Shown: positions 17,556 to 25,600 of the stretch, piece by piece
How positions within the stretch are numbered: the first letter of the stretch is position 1
How the letters are laid out: each line of letters starts with the position of its first letter
IMG/VR virus record: IMGVR_UViG_3300037300_000313
Location: 1 to 34,656 of that record
DNA: 34,656 bases
Source of the DNA: a virus
Reading direction: 5' to 3' (one strand)
Translations under genes and position numbers: made by a program
Notes under the pieces: generated by a model
The model's database searches: none
What the model was told of the DNA's origin: nothing
What the model saw: only the letters and a program-made list of their open reading frames with translations

Positions 17556-17580
17556 TAACCTTAAAGTAAGTAGTACTTAC
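17556..17580 (+). promoter_or_regulatory. Degenerate candidate phage promoter before scaffold/capsid
   Basis: TAACCTTAAAG (17556-17566) matches the core TAACGTTAAAG of the repeated motif with one change. The perfect inverted repeat GTAAGT-AGT-ACTTAC (17566-17580) follows, as in the other copies where a hairpin abuts the motif. AAGGAG and the scaffold start come next. A weaker match than the other four, but the same arrangement; a TAGGTAATG stretch at 17533 is a second partial echo. Confidence 0.38.
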
Positions 17581-17592
17581 AAGGAGAACTAA

Positions 17593-18345
17593 ATGCCTAA
17601 GACTATTGAAGAAATGGAAAAAGAGTTGGAAAAGCTTCGTGCGCTCGTAGCAATCAAAGAAAAAGAAAACACTGATCCTGAAGACGAAGACGAGGATGAA
17701 GAGCTTGAGAAAAAGAAGGCCGAAGAAGCCGCTCTAGAAGCTAAACAAAAGGCAGAAGAGGAAGAGGAAGAAAAACTCAGCCCTGACGTTCGTAAGCTTA
17801 AAGCTTCGCTTAACGCTCTTGATAAAAAATATAAAGACGCACTCAAAGAGCAAAAGATCCTTGAAGCCAAGGTTAAAGACTCCGACAAAAAGTCTCGTGA
17901 TGCAGAAATTGCGGCTCTTAAGAAAGAGGGTAAAGAATCTGAAGCCTTGACAAAACAAGCAGAAGACCTTTCTGCAGAGATTGCTGTACTTCGTGAAGAA
18001 AACGTAACTTTGCGTCGGGATCAAGTTTTGGACTCAGCTATTGCTGGCGTAGAGTTTAAGAGTGAACGTAGCCGTAAACTAGCTCGAAAAGACATTCTCG
18101 ATCAACTGTCGAAAAATGAAGATGGTTCTTGGTCAAGTAAAGATGGTAAGTCTATTGAAGACTTTGCTGCAAATTACTTTGAGGAAGAAGAAAACAGACA
18201 CTTGTTTCTTAAAGCTAAAATGAACTCCGGTTCAGGTACAGAAACTAAAGTAGCTAATACCAGCACTAATGGTGGTGGAACTGAGTCTATTTTTGACGTA
18301 CCTCAAGCACAACTTATGAAAAGTATCAAGCGAAAGCTTGGATAA
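17593..18345 (+). CDS. Capsid scaffolding protein
   Basis: This 250-residue protein is strongly charged and helical. Residues 1-65 contain an acidic block DPEDEDEDEELEKKK. Residues 65-145 form long coiled-coil-like heptads (LKASLNALDKKYKDALKEQ, then LSAEIAVLREENVTLRRDQ). The end carries a basic tail KSIKRKLG, typical for the capsid-binding helix-turn of scaffolds. It lies directly before the major capsid gene with AAGGAG upstream. It should line the inside of the procapsid shell and leave or be degraded before packaging. No protease domain is visible in it or in neighbouring genes. Confidence 0.85.
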   Translation: MPKTIEEMEKELEKLRALVAIKEKENTDPEDEDEDEELEKKKAEEAALEAKQKAEEEEEEKLSPDVRKLKASLNALDKKYKDALKEQKILEAKVKDSDKKSRDAEIAALKKEGKESEALTKQAEDLSAEIAVLREENVTLRRDQVLDSAIAGVEFKSERSRKLARKDILDQLSKNEDGSWSSKDGKSIEDFAANYFEEEENRHLFLKAKMNSGSGTETKVANTSTNGGGTESIFDVPQAQLMKSIKRKLG

Positions 18346-18361
18346 TAAAGGAATATAACAC

Positions 18362-19465
18362 ATGCCTATTGACACAGCTAACTTTCAAGTTTATCAAGAA
18401 ATGGTTCGCCAGTACCAGCACGAAGCCTACACTACTTCGCGTAAACTGACCGGAACGGGGGTTGTTGGTAACCGCTCGGACGTAGACGGTAGCGTGGAAT
18501 CTTACATTGGACAGTTCCGCTGGTACAAGCCGCTGAACCCGGTTATTAACATTGCTTCGGCTACTAACGCGGCTGATGGTCTTCTGACCGAAGTTTCGAC
18601 CGACATTGCTAAGTACGTCAAGACTGTTCGTACTAACGGTGGTGAGGCTGTGAACGTGGCTGAAGTTATCACTAAGGAAGACGGACTCAAGAAGCTTGGC
18701 CGAGACCTTGCTCAGACCCGCTCGGACGACGAAGGTACTGCCCTCATGTCTGTGCTTCAAGGCGTGGCCGCTGCTGAAGCCTTTCGAGGCAGTGTCAGTG
18801 GTGTTGTTAACTATGACACTAATGCCGATGCGGTTAACACAGGTTTCTTTGTGGACGTTAACGCTGCTGGTACCTTTGGTGCTACTGCTACTGGCGCTGG
18901 TGACCAACGTCGTCTTTTTGACTCTACTGGTATTGGCGCTGCTCGTGGTGAACGACTGTTTAAAGCTATTGGTATGGCCTTCAAGGACAACGAGCCTGAC
19001 TACATGTACATGGTTACTTCTCCTGAAACCATTGCTGAACTCCGAGCTGCTAACCTCGTTGAAGACACAAAGGTCACAGATGGTCAGCTAGAGTTCTCTA
19101 CACTGTTTGAGGGTAAGTTCCGACTTCTTCCTACTCGTCAAAACCAAATGGCTTCGGGCCTGACTGCTGGTCGTGTAAACGCCCGTTCGACTAAGTGTAC
19201 CTTCCTCTTGAAGCCCGCTGCTGTGTCGTTCTCGCCCGTTGTGCCGCCTATGCCTGTCGAAATTGACCGTAAAGCTGCTTCCTTTGGTGGTTCGGGTTCT
19301 AACCAAGTTTGGTACCGTTGGGGCTACGTTATGCACCCTGAGGGTTATTCGTGGTCCGGTGCTGAGAACGCTTTTGCTTCTAACGCAAACCTCAGTGCCG
19401 CTGCCTCGTGGACTCGTAAGGTTGACTCGCTCAACTTGCCTATCCTTTCTATTTTCCACTCGTAA
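18362..19465 (+). CDS. Major capsid protein
   Basis: This 367-residue protein follows the scaffold gene by 16 bases and precedes the neck genes, the standard place of the shell protein. The sequence is rich in Ala, Gly, Thr and Val. It has an N-terminal arm-like helix (FQVYQEMVRQYQHEAYTT), a helix-rich central part (GLKKLGRDLAQTRSDDEG), and a beta-rich C-terminus. An HK97-type fold is expected for this order of genes but no signature proves it. Codon use differs from most of the window: TCG, CTC, GCC and CGC are frequent, as if tuned to a GC-richer host for high expression. It has no clear maturation cleavage site. Confidence 0.85.
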   Translation: MPIDTANFQVYQEMVRQYQHEAYTTSRKLTGTGVVGNRSDVDGSVESYIGQFRWYKPLNPVINIASATNAADGLLTEVSTDIAKYVKTVRTNGGEAVNVAEVITKEDGLKKLGRDLAQTRSDDEGTALMSVLQGVAAAEAFRGSVSGVVNYDTNADAVNTGFFVDVNAAGTFGATATGAGDQRRLFDSTGIGAARGERLFKAIGMAFKDNEPDYMYMVTSPETIAELRAANLVEDTKVTDGQLEFSTLFEGKFRLLPTRQNQMASGLTAGRVNARSTKCTFLLKPAAVSFSPVVPPMPVEIDRKAASFGGSGSNQVWYRWGYVMHPEGYSWSGAENAFASNANLSAAASWTRKVDSLNLPILSIFHS

Positions 19466-19483
19466 TAAAAGGAGTAGTGCAAC

Positions 19484-19981
19484 ATGGCACTAGTTGTAGG
19501 TATCAATACCTACGTAACAGCAGTGGAAGCAGGGTTATACTTTGCTTCTACACCTGATGTAGCAGTCTGGACTAGCTTGAGCCTAGAGCTTAAAGAAGCC
19601 TTTTTGATTACAGCAACCCGTTACGTAGACAACAGACCTTGGATTGGTAGTGTTGTTAGCCCTACTCAAACTCTCAGTTGGCCTCGGACTAACGCTAACT
19701 ACTATGACGACAGGTTGGGAATCGTTGTTTACACTTCCACAACAACAATTCCTGAAAAAGTTAAAGAAGCAGTGCTAGAACAAACCCTTTACAACATTAA
19801 GAACAAAGACGTGCTTGAAGCTACAGGCCAAACCTTTGAGTCTATCAGTATTGGTACTATCTCGCTTTCTGACTCTAACTCAAGAAAAACAATCAATGCT
19901 ACTGCGCCTAAAACAAGGAAGCTCCTTAAAGGGCTTGAACGTGCCGGAACAGACAGTAAACTTTGGTGGAGGGCTTGGTAA
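19484..19981 (+). CDS. Head-tail connector, DnaT-like annotated family
   Basis: This 165-residue protein begins NTYVTAVEAGLYFAS and continues with KEAFLITATRYVDN, WIGSVVSPTQTLSWPR and IPEKVKEAVLEQTLYNIK. This series (a helix pair, a Q-x-L-x-WPR turn, then a proline and a long helix) is that of connector proteins often labelled 'DnaT-like'. Despite that label they bind below the portal as adaptor rings. It is the first gene after the capsid gene, the usual adaptor position. AAGGAG lies upstream of the ATG. The next gene begins immediately after the stop. No sign of an actual replication role. Confidence 0.75.
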   Translation: MALVVGINTYVTAVEAGLYFASTPDVAVWTSLSLELKEAFLITATRYVDNRPWIGSVVSPTQTLSWPRTNANYYDDRLGIVVYTSTTTIPEKVKEAVLEQTLYNIKNKDVLEATGQTFESISIGTISLSDSNSRKTINATAPKTRKLLKGLERAGTDSKLWWRAW

Positions 19982-20323
19982 ATGAGCCTTCAAAACACAA
20001 TTTCAAAAGCGGTTGATACGGCCTTTCTAAGTGTAGGTAACTTGAAAACCAAAGCGGTAGTAACTCAAAGAAACGTTTCTGGTTGGGACGTTGCTCTAGG
20101 GCAACCTATTGAAAACCCTCAAACCACTACTGTAGAGGTTATAGTACTGAGTAAAACCACTTCTGACAAGGGTGTAGTCACTGCAGACTTGCTTTTCAAA
20201 GCATCACAGTTGACAGTAGACTTGAGTTCAGTCTTCACTATTGGTGGAGAAGTTTTTCGAATTATTCCTCCTGTTGAAAACAATGGTTTTGTTGTTCAAC
20301 TCAAAGCAAAAAAGGAGCAGTAA
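19982..20323 (+). CDS. Neck protein, candidate head closure
   Basis: This 113-residue protein starts immediately at the base after the previous stop. It appears mostly beta-structured, with alternating hydrophobic strands such as TVEVIVLSKT and EVFRIIPPVENNGFVVQLKA, the form expected of small OB-like or beta-barrel head closure proteins. It lies between the connector and a protein that looks like the tail terminator, which supports a neck role. No membrane segment or catalytic motif is present. The family is not recognised with certainty. Its 3' end contains the AAGGAG ribosome site for the TTG-started gene that follows. Confidence 0.58.
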   Translation: MSLQNTISKAVDTAFLSVGNLKTKAVVTQRNVSGWDVALGQPIENPQTTTVEVIVLSKTTSDKGVVTADLLFKASQLTVDLSSVFTIGGEVFRIIPPVENNGFVVQLKAKKEQ

Positions 20324-20713
20324 TTGGATAGGTTTCTTGCTATAACTGCAGACGTTAGAACCGCACTTACTACCTCAACCCTAGAAGTTTACCCAGAAGA
20401 CTATACAGGGAATGTTACAAACGAAAAGCACTTTGCCAGATATTCCTTATTGCTGCCTAGCTCTTCTTCTTATAACTTTAGTGGAGACCCTTTTACAAGT
20501 GGCATGCTTATGGTTAGACTATTTTCAGAAAAAGGTTATGCTGGTAAGGTGTGCTATGAAGATGCTGTAAAGCTTAACCTGGCTTTGGAAAACAAAGTCT
20601 TTACCAACAACACAAAGTTTGGTAAAGCTATGCTCTCCGGAGTTAATCCTGACACAGAAAATGAAGCCCTTGTGATGATGGTGTACAGCATACCACTTAC
20701 TCACTACAAATAA
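20324..20713 (+). CDS. Tail terminator-like protein (TTG start)
   Basis: This 129-residue protein starts with TTG directly after the previous TAA (20321-20323), with AAAAAGGAG just upstream; no ATG is available without losing the conserved-looking N-terminus. Its pattern LAITADVRTALTTS at the start, a Phe/Tyr-rich strand set, and a helix-strand end VMMVYSIPLTHYK fits tail terminators, which cap the tail tube and join it to the neck. Position just before the tail tube gene is the usual one. The assignment is from order and general shape rather than clear sequence family. Confidence 0.6.
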   Translation: MDRFLAITADVRTALTTSTLEVYPEDYTGNVTNEKHFARYSLLLPSSSSYNFSGDPFTSGMLMVRLFSEKGYAGKVCYEDAVKLNLALENKVFTNNTKFGKAMLSGVNPDTENEALVMMVYSIPLTHYK

Positions 20714-20726
20714 GGAGACAGTCTTA

Positions 20727-21272
20727 ATGACTCACATTACTTCCCTAGACACAAGTATGTTTAGTTACCTCGATATTTTCGCTGGTCCACTTACTGCTTT
20801 TCCCGCAAACCCACTTACGGCTGACTTCGCTGCACTTTTCGTAGGTGCCACTGCTACTGTAGGTACCAACGTTCTTCGACTCCCTTCTATTCGAGAGTTC
20901 CCAGCTATAGGCAGCCCTGCAAACATTGCCAACGTTCCTGTTTTTGGACAACTCCAAAGTTCTCAGGTTTCGGGTCAAGTTGATGCACCTGCTATGGACT
21001 TTACTGTCAACTACATTGCAACCAGCATGCTTCCGTTTGAGGCTATTAAACGTCGGCGCGTTGTGTTCCGCTACATGATGGCTGACAGACCTATTACTCC
21101 TGCTCAGAGTGTGCTTGTTCCTTTACCTGCTGAGAACACGATTTACTACTATGTTGGACGAATTGAGTCTATTCAAGTTACACCTTCACTTACTGACGCT
21201 ACTACAGCAATCGTGAGTACTTCTAGTCAAGGTGACTTCAATGGACCTTCGACACTAGCAACGATTCCGTAA
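20727..21272 (+). CDS. Major tail tube protein
   Basis: This 181-residue protein is beta-rich and Thr/Ala/Pro-rich, with AAGGAG before the ATG. It lies between the tail terminator and the tail chaperone genes, where siphoviruses encode the tube protein that stacks in hexamers around the tape measure. Strands such as SGQVDAPAMDFTVNYIA, RRRVVFRYMMADR and IYYYVGRIESIQVT followed by SLTDATTAIVSTS recall tube proteins, in which a fold with a 'spike plus beta sandwich' repeats. Its stop is followed by another copy of the candidate phage promoter. Confidence 0.75.
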   Translation: MTHITSLDTSMFSYLDIFAGPLTAFPANPLTADFAALFVGATATVGTNVLRLPSIREFPAIGSPANIANVPVFGQLQSSQVSGQVDAPAMDFTVNYIATSMLPFEAIKRRRVVFRYMMADRPITPAQSVLVPLPAENTIYYYVGRIESIQVTPSLTDATTAIVSTSSQGDFNGPSTLATIP

Positions 21273-21311
21273 TAGGTAACGTTAAAGAGAGAGGGGAGAA
21301 ATCCCCTTTCT
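21273..21311 (+). promoter_or_regulatory. Candidate phage promoter, copy 3, with GAAA-loop hairpin
   Basis: TAGGTAACGTTAAAGAGA (21273-21290) matches the consensus until the last three bases. A 10-bp stem, AGAGAGGGGA with TCCCCTTTCT (one wobble), closes the GNRA tetraloop GAAA at 21298-21301. It is the strongest of the hairpins linked to this motif and could cap the 5' end of the tail transcript. It sits between the tail tube gene and the 80-residue gene at 21329. Confidence 0.6.
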
Positions 21312-21328
21312 TACTTTGAGAGGTAACT

Positions 21329-21571
21329 ATGAGAAAAGATAAGTTTTGTGGTAAAGTTGTAATGAGCTTTACCTTCCTGCACATGATCAGAGCTATTGAC
21401 ATCAGCCTTCGCAAAACAGTTGAAAAACTGAGCATTGTTGAAGAGGGTCCGGAAGGAACTGAGGTCTTGAAGACTCTATCAAAGTTGAACAGTATAAGGC
21501 GTTCACACGTCAAATTTATGGAAAGCAACCCAGAGTTGTTTGACAAAAACATTAAAGGTATTAAAGTATGA
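21329..21571 (+). CDS. Small hypothetical protein before the tail chaperones
   Basis: This 80-residue protein is basic and probably helical, with VMSFTFLHMIRAIDISLRKT in the first half and EVLKTLSKLNSIRRSHVKF in the second. AGAGGT precedes the ATG, and its stop overlaps the next start by ATGA. It is the first gene after promoter copy 3. No family is recognised. Its coupling to the frameshifted chaperone genes suggests a tail assembly role, which is positional inference only. Confidence 0.65.
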   Translation: MRKDKFCGKVVMSFTFLHMIRAIDISLRKTVEKLSIVEEGPEGTEVLKTLSKLNSIRRSHVKFMESNPELFDKNIKGIKV

Positions 21572-21900
21572 AAAAGATTAAATCTAAAGTCACTTCTAAA
21601 GAAACCACTCTTGATGGTGAAAAAGTAAAAATTATCAAGCTTACAATGAAGCGTCTAAAAGCTATTCAACGAGAAATTCGTGAACTTAAAGAAGAAGACG
21701 AAGACTATCAGATGAAGAGTATTCACATCACACTTCGTAACAGTGTTGTTGATGCTGAAGACATGACTGATGAGGACTTTGAAGAGTTTAATCCGGGCGA
21801 CCTTGCTAAACTTGCCAGTGAAGTTATGACTTACGCAGGAGTTGATGTAGAGTCCGTTGAGGATAAGGAGCTGGGAAACTCTCAGGTGAAGAAAGACTAA
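21568..21900 (+). CDS. Tail assembly chaperone, G-like form
   Basis: This 110-residue protein is the short, more abundant product expected from the chaperone locus. It is charged and helical (KRLKAIQREIRELKEEDEDY), with a domain-like stretch IHITLRNSVVDAEDMTDEDF and an acidic end. It contains the slippery GGGAAAC seven codons before its stop, so a fraction of ribosomes should shift back one base and continue into the next frame. In lambda, gpG and gpGT bind tube and tape measure subunits and are absent from the mature particle. The gene is coupled to the one before by ATGA and lies upstream of the tape measure gene. Confidence 0.78.
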   Translation: MKKIKSKVTSKETTLDGEKVKIIKLTMKRLKAIQREIRELKEEDEDYQMKSIHITLRNSVVDAEDMTDEDFEEFNPGDLAKLASEVMTYAGVDVESVEDKELGNSQVKKD

Positions 21901-22265
21901 AGCTATTCCTTTGTCTTAAGCTTGGTAGAACCTTAGAAGAACTAGAAGAAAGCCTTACTTGTGAAGAGTGGCTTCTTTGGGTAAGGTACTTTAACGAAAA
22001 TCCACCCGGTTGGGAAGAAGACTATCGTTCTGGTGTTTTGCTGCAAGCTATTTCAGGTTCTTTAGGCGGTAAGTCCATTGACATGTCCGAGTTCTTTCCT
22101 TCACTAAAAATAGTGTTCAATCAAAAGTCAAAAATTGAAGAACTAGATAGAATTATGCCCAAGGGGGTACTCTTGGCCTTCATGAAGAACGCTAAAAATG
22201 GTGATGACTCTGGTTGGGATTTTGATAAGCTATTGGAGGAAAATAAACTTGGTAGTAAGTCTTAA
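21568..22265 (+). CDS. Tail assembly chaperone, GT-like -1 frameshift fusion
   Basis: Reading the G-like frame to AAC at 21877-21879 and slipping back one base gives a fusion of about 232 residues. The added part, starting LSGEERLKLFLCLKLGRTLE and continuing EELEESLTCEEWLLWVRYF then NENPPGWEEDYRSGVLLQA, matches the pattern of lambda gpT-like domains (LGRTxxEL, ExxxW, P-x-G/W, D-x-R). There is no plausible independent start for this reading: the first ATG in it is at 22083, after the conserved part. The fusion is therefore read as a programmed product. Its end overlaps the TTG of the next gene. Confidence 0.85.
21873..21879 (+). other. -1 ribosomal slippery heptamer GGGAAAC
   Basis: The G-like reading is CTG GGA AAC, so the heptamer has the X-XXY-YYZ phase needed for tandem tRNA slippage. 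It is one base different from lambda GGGAAAG. After the slip the downstream frame stays open to 22265 and encodes the T-like domain. No obvious pseudoknot was looked for in detail; CTCAGGTGAAGAAAG follows. Confidence 0.88.
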
Positions 22266-22569
22266 AGTAATAAACTGGGCAGCTGCTATGAAGGACCTTG
22301 AAAAAGAGGTTTTCAGAATTGCAAGTGACGACCTAGAGTTTAAAGTTCGTTTTGCTACTGACACTCTCAGAAAAGTAACACCTGTTGATACAGGTAACGC
22401 AAGGTCTAGCTGGGAAAATGAAATCCTATTTAAGGACGGGGCTGTTGATGAAGCAGAGATTACGAGTGATGCAGACTACATGGTTTTTCTAAACGATGGT
22501 AGTTCTAGGCAAGCACCTGCTTTCTTTATTGAACAAGTTTTGATGACTATAGGTGTAATAACCTCTTAA
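22249..22569 (+). CDS. HK97 gp10-like tail/neck protein (TTG start)
   Basis: I choose TTG 22249 as the start because GGAGGA lies at 22235-22240, 8 bases before it; a longer reading from 22198 would overlap the chaperone gene by 68 bases without a better site. The product has 106 residues. Its MKDLEKEVFRIASDDLEFKV then RKVTPVDTGNARSSWE pattern matches the HK97 gp10 family, whose hallmark is a tPVDTGxxRxSW turn after an amphipathic helix. Such proteins act at the head-tail joint or in tail completion. Unusually it sits after the chaperones, next to the tape measure, rather than in the neck cluster. Confidence 0.75.
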   Translation: MVVSLKVINWAAAMKDLEKEVFRIASDDLEFKVRFATDTLRKVTPVDTGNARSSWENEILFKDGAVDEAEITSDADYMVFLNDGSSRQAPAFFIEQVLMTIGVITS

Positions 22570-22578
22570 CGCTATAGT

Positions 22579-22623
22579 GCCCTTAGTAGTAAAGACTGTA
22601 AACACAGTACAACTATTGAGGGC
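22579..22623 (+). promoter_or_regulatory. Two-tier hairpin in the leader of the tape measure gene
   Basis: GCCCTTAGTAGT (22579-22590) pairs with ACTATTGAGGGC (22612-22623), 12 bp with two G-T pairs. Inside, ACTGT (22595-22599) pairs with ACAGT (22604-22608) around AAAC. It fills the gap between the gp10-like gene and the tape measure ribosome site. AAAACTTT follows, so it could be a phage-polymerase terminator, a stability element or a translation switch. Confidence 0.6.
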
Positions 22624-22647
22624 AAAACTTTCAAAAAGGAGAACAAT

Positions 22648-25600
22648 ATGCTAGGTAGTGGAGCTGGTACTACAAAAGGCGTTACTATTAAGGTAAGAGC
22701 AGACACCTATAACGCTGAAAAAAACATGGCCCAACTTACAAGGTCAGTTAAAAACATTGATAACCAAGTTTCTAGGCTAGGTAAGTCTGTAAAGATTGCT
22801 GCAATTGCCTTTGCTGGTTTTGTTGCAGTAAATGGTTTTCTAAAAGGTGTTGCTAAGACTACTGACTCTATGGTTAACCTCGAAAACAGGCTTGCTCTTG
22901 TAGTAGGTCGTGGAAAAGAGCTTAACCAAACCTTTGAGGTACTTAGAAAGATTTCTGCTAAAACGGGTTCTTCTGTTAAGTCTTCAGCAGACATTTACAG
23001 TCGTTTTGGTATTGCATTGAAGAGTGCTAACGTAGAGTCTGAAGACCTTTACAAGATTACTGAAACCCTGCAAAAGTCAGTTTCCCTGTCTGGTGCAGAC
23101 GCAGTGGGTGCAGAAGCGGCTCTTATGCAGCTTGGTCAGGCCATGTCTTCTGGTGTGTTCCGTGGTGAAGAATTTAACTCAGTTAACGAACAACTTGGTC
23201 GTGTTATGGAGTCTCTTTCTATTCAGCTAGGTAAAACTAGAGGTGAGCTTAGAGCTATGGCTGAGGCTGGAGAACTTACTAGCGACGTAGTTTTTGCAGC
23301 ACTCCTTGCTGACGCTGAAAACGTTAACAAAGAATTTGAAACACTTAACTTTACCACTGCAAAACTTGCTCAGGTCTTTCGTGACGAGCTTACACTAGCT
23401 ATATCAAAGGTAGACAAAGCTTTTGGTATTTCAGAAAGCATTAAGAAAAAGCTAGGCTCTATGACTAAGGCTGTTCAGTTTTTTAATGATAACTTTGAAG
23501 GTATTGTTCTTAGAATTAAGCTTTCTGTAAATGCAATAAAGCAGTTGTTTGCGGGTATGTCTTCAAGCGTTCAAAACTACCTTCGTAAAACTTTCGGTGG
23601 AGACCGTTGGGATGCTGCCTTTTCTGGCCTTGGAAAAGCCCTAGCAAAAATACAAAGCTTTATTGCTAGCGTAATTGGCTTTTTTAAAGATGCTTGGCAT
23701 CAAATTGTTGGCAACTCTTACTGGCCTGAAATTTTTTATGAAGGTGCTAGAGCTATAGCTGGTCCTAACACTATTGCAGCTATTAATAAAGTTATTGGTT
23801 GGGTTTACAACTTTGTTACTAATATAAAGCAAAGTTTTTCTAAACTTAATAACTCAGCTACAGGTCTTTGGGAAGAAACTATAAAGAAAATTGAAAGCTT
23901 AGACCTTAAAACTTCTCTTGATCAAATTAGTATACCGCAAGCTTTTAAAGAGTGGATAAGTAGCCAAACAGACACAGCTATAGCTGCCGTAGCTTTAGGT
24001 TTAGGTTTAGTATTTCGTTTTGGTATTAGAAGAGCTTTTCTTGGCGCTGTTGCTTTAGCTCTTGCTCCTGAAATACTTAACTCCGGTATTTTCCAAAGTA
24101 CACTGTTTACACTTGGTAAAGGTATTGGAACGGCAATAAACGAGTTGTTTACAGGTGATGGCGAATTTGGTGAAAGACTCATACAAGGTATTAAAGACTC
24201 TCTTGCTTCTCTTGGTAGGGGTGTTTGGGAAGGTCTTTTTCCGGGTGCAGTAATAGAAGACTTTCAAGCTACTGTTGTAGGTACCCTTACTGGTGGCGCA
24301 CTTGGGGCACTGCTTTTTGCAGGACTTGGAAGAGCAATTTTTGGTTTACTTGCTGCTTTTGCTAGATCAATAATTGTAATGTTAGGAACATACTTATTGG
24401 CGGCAGCTATAGCAAACCCTATTGGTGCAATAATTACTGTTATTATAGCAGGGTCCTTTGCTATGGAGGCTTTTGACCTAGATAGAATAATAGGTGACTT
24501 TGTAGGTAATATTTTTGCTACTATGGTAAGTTGGCTTGGCCTTGGTTCAGGTGGTCAGCTACTAGTTAAAAATGCCATTAGTGGTATGATAGTAATTGCC
24601 TTGTCTCCTTTTAAATTTGTAGGTAAAATTATAAAAGCTATATTTTCTTCTGAGTATTCTATTGCTGATGCTTTTAGGGATAGTGGTCAAGAAATAGTGG
24701 AAGCTGTTAATGAGATTATTGATTTAATTACAGCTCCCTTTGAAGTATTTTTTACTTGGATTGGAACTAAATTTTCTGAAATAGGAAAGTCTATAAGAGA
24801 TGCTTTTTCAGGATTAGGTGGAATTAGCGATTCAGGACCGAAAAAACCATCAGTTGATTTACTTCCAGTTGAAGAAAGATTTCTTAACGAAACAAGACCT
24901 AAGCTTAAAGCAGCGGGGGGCTTTATTTCTGGACCCGGTACGGCCACTTCTGATAGTATACCAGCTATGCTTTCTAATGGAGAGTACGTTGTTAAAGGTG
25001 CTGCTGTAGATAAGTACGGCATTAACTTCCTTGACAAAGTTAACCAAGGTATGCTACCTAAGTTTGCTACTGGTGGTTACGTTGGTGGTGAGTCAGAAAG
25101 ACTTCAGGGTAAATTGGCTTCACTAGAAGCTAAACGTAACAGGATTATTATAAGTAACAAACTCAATAAAATTGATGATCCGGGTTACATTGTTGAGTCT
25201 ACTAGTTCTATAGAAGACAGTATCCGTTCTGTAGGCGAAAGAATAAACCAACTGAGTACTGACCAAGTTAATAACAGCGATGAACAAGAAACGGGTTCTG
25301 TTCAGAGTATGACTTCCTCAAGGAGCGTTAGTGATAAAGTTAAGGAACTTACAGGAAAAGGTAGCCTTCCTTCTTCGCTAACTGGTACTATTGAAAAGGT
25401 CATGGCAGCACTAGATGAACTTGGTATAGACTCTTCTCTTGCGTTAAAGGGTCCAGAAGCAATAAAAGAAGGTCTAAAGCTTCTTGAGCTTCAAAAGCAG
25501 CTTAACGCCCTGAGTGTTAGTGATGTAAACGCTGTTAAAGCAAAGACTGAGGAAATTAGAAAACAGCAAGAGCTTATAGACAAAACGCTACAAGGAAAAG

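Noticed and set aside
17589-17888. Reverse-strand Ser/Leu-rich reading
   Set aside because: It is the mirror of the acidic, Glu/Lys-rich scaffold gene; GAA/GAG codons read backwards give Ser and Phe/Leu.
18696-19091. Second + strand reading inside the capsid gene
   Set aside because: Leu/Val-rich shadow frame of the capsid gene, without a ribosome site; shadow readings are longer here because of the GC-richer codons.
19750-19775. GTTAAAGAA in the connector gene as another promoter copy
   Set aside because: Only the central nine bases match, it lies in coding sequence and no hairpin follows.
22198-22248. Longer start for the gp10-like gene
   Set aside because: It would run deep into the chaperone gene; TTG 22249 has a strong GGAGGA at the right distance and yields the normal family length.
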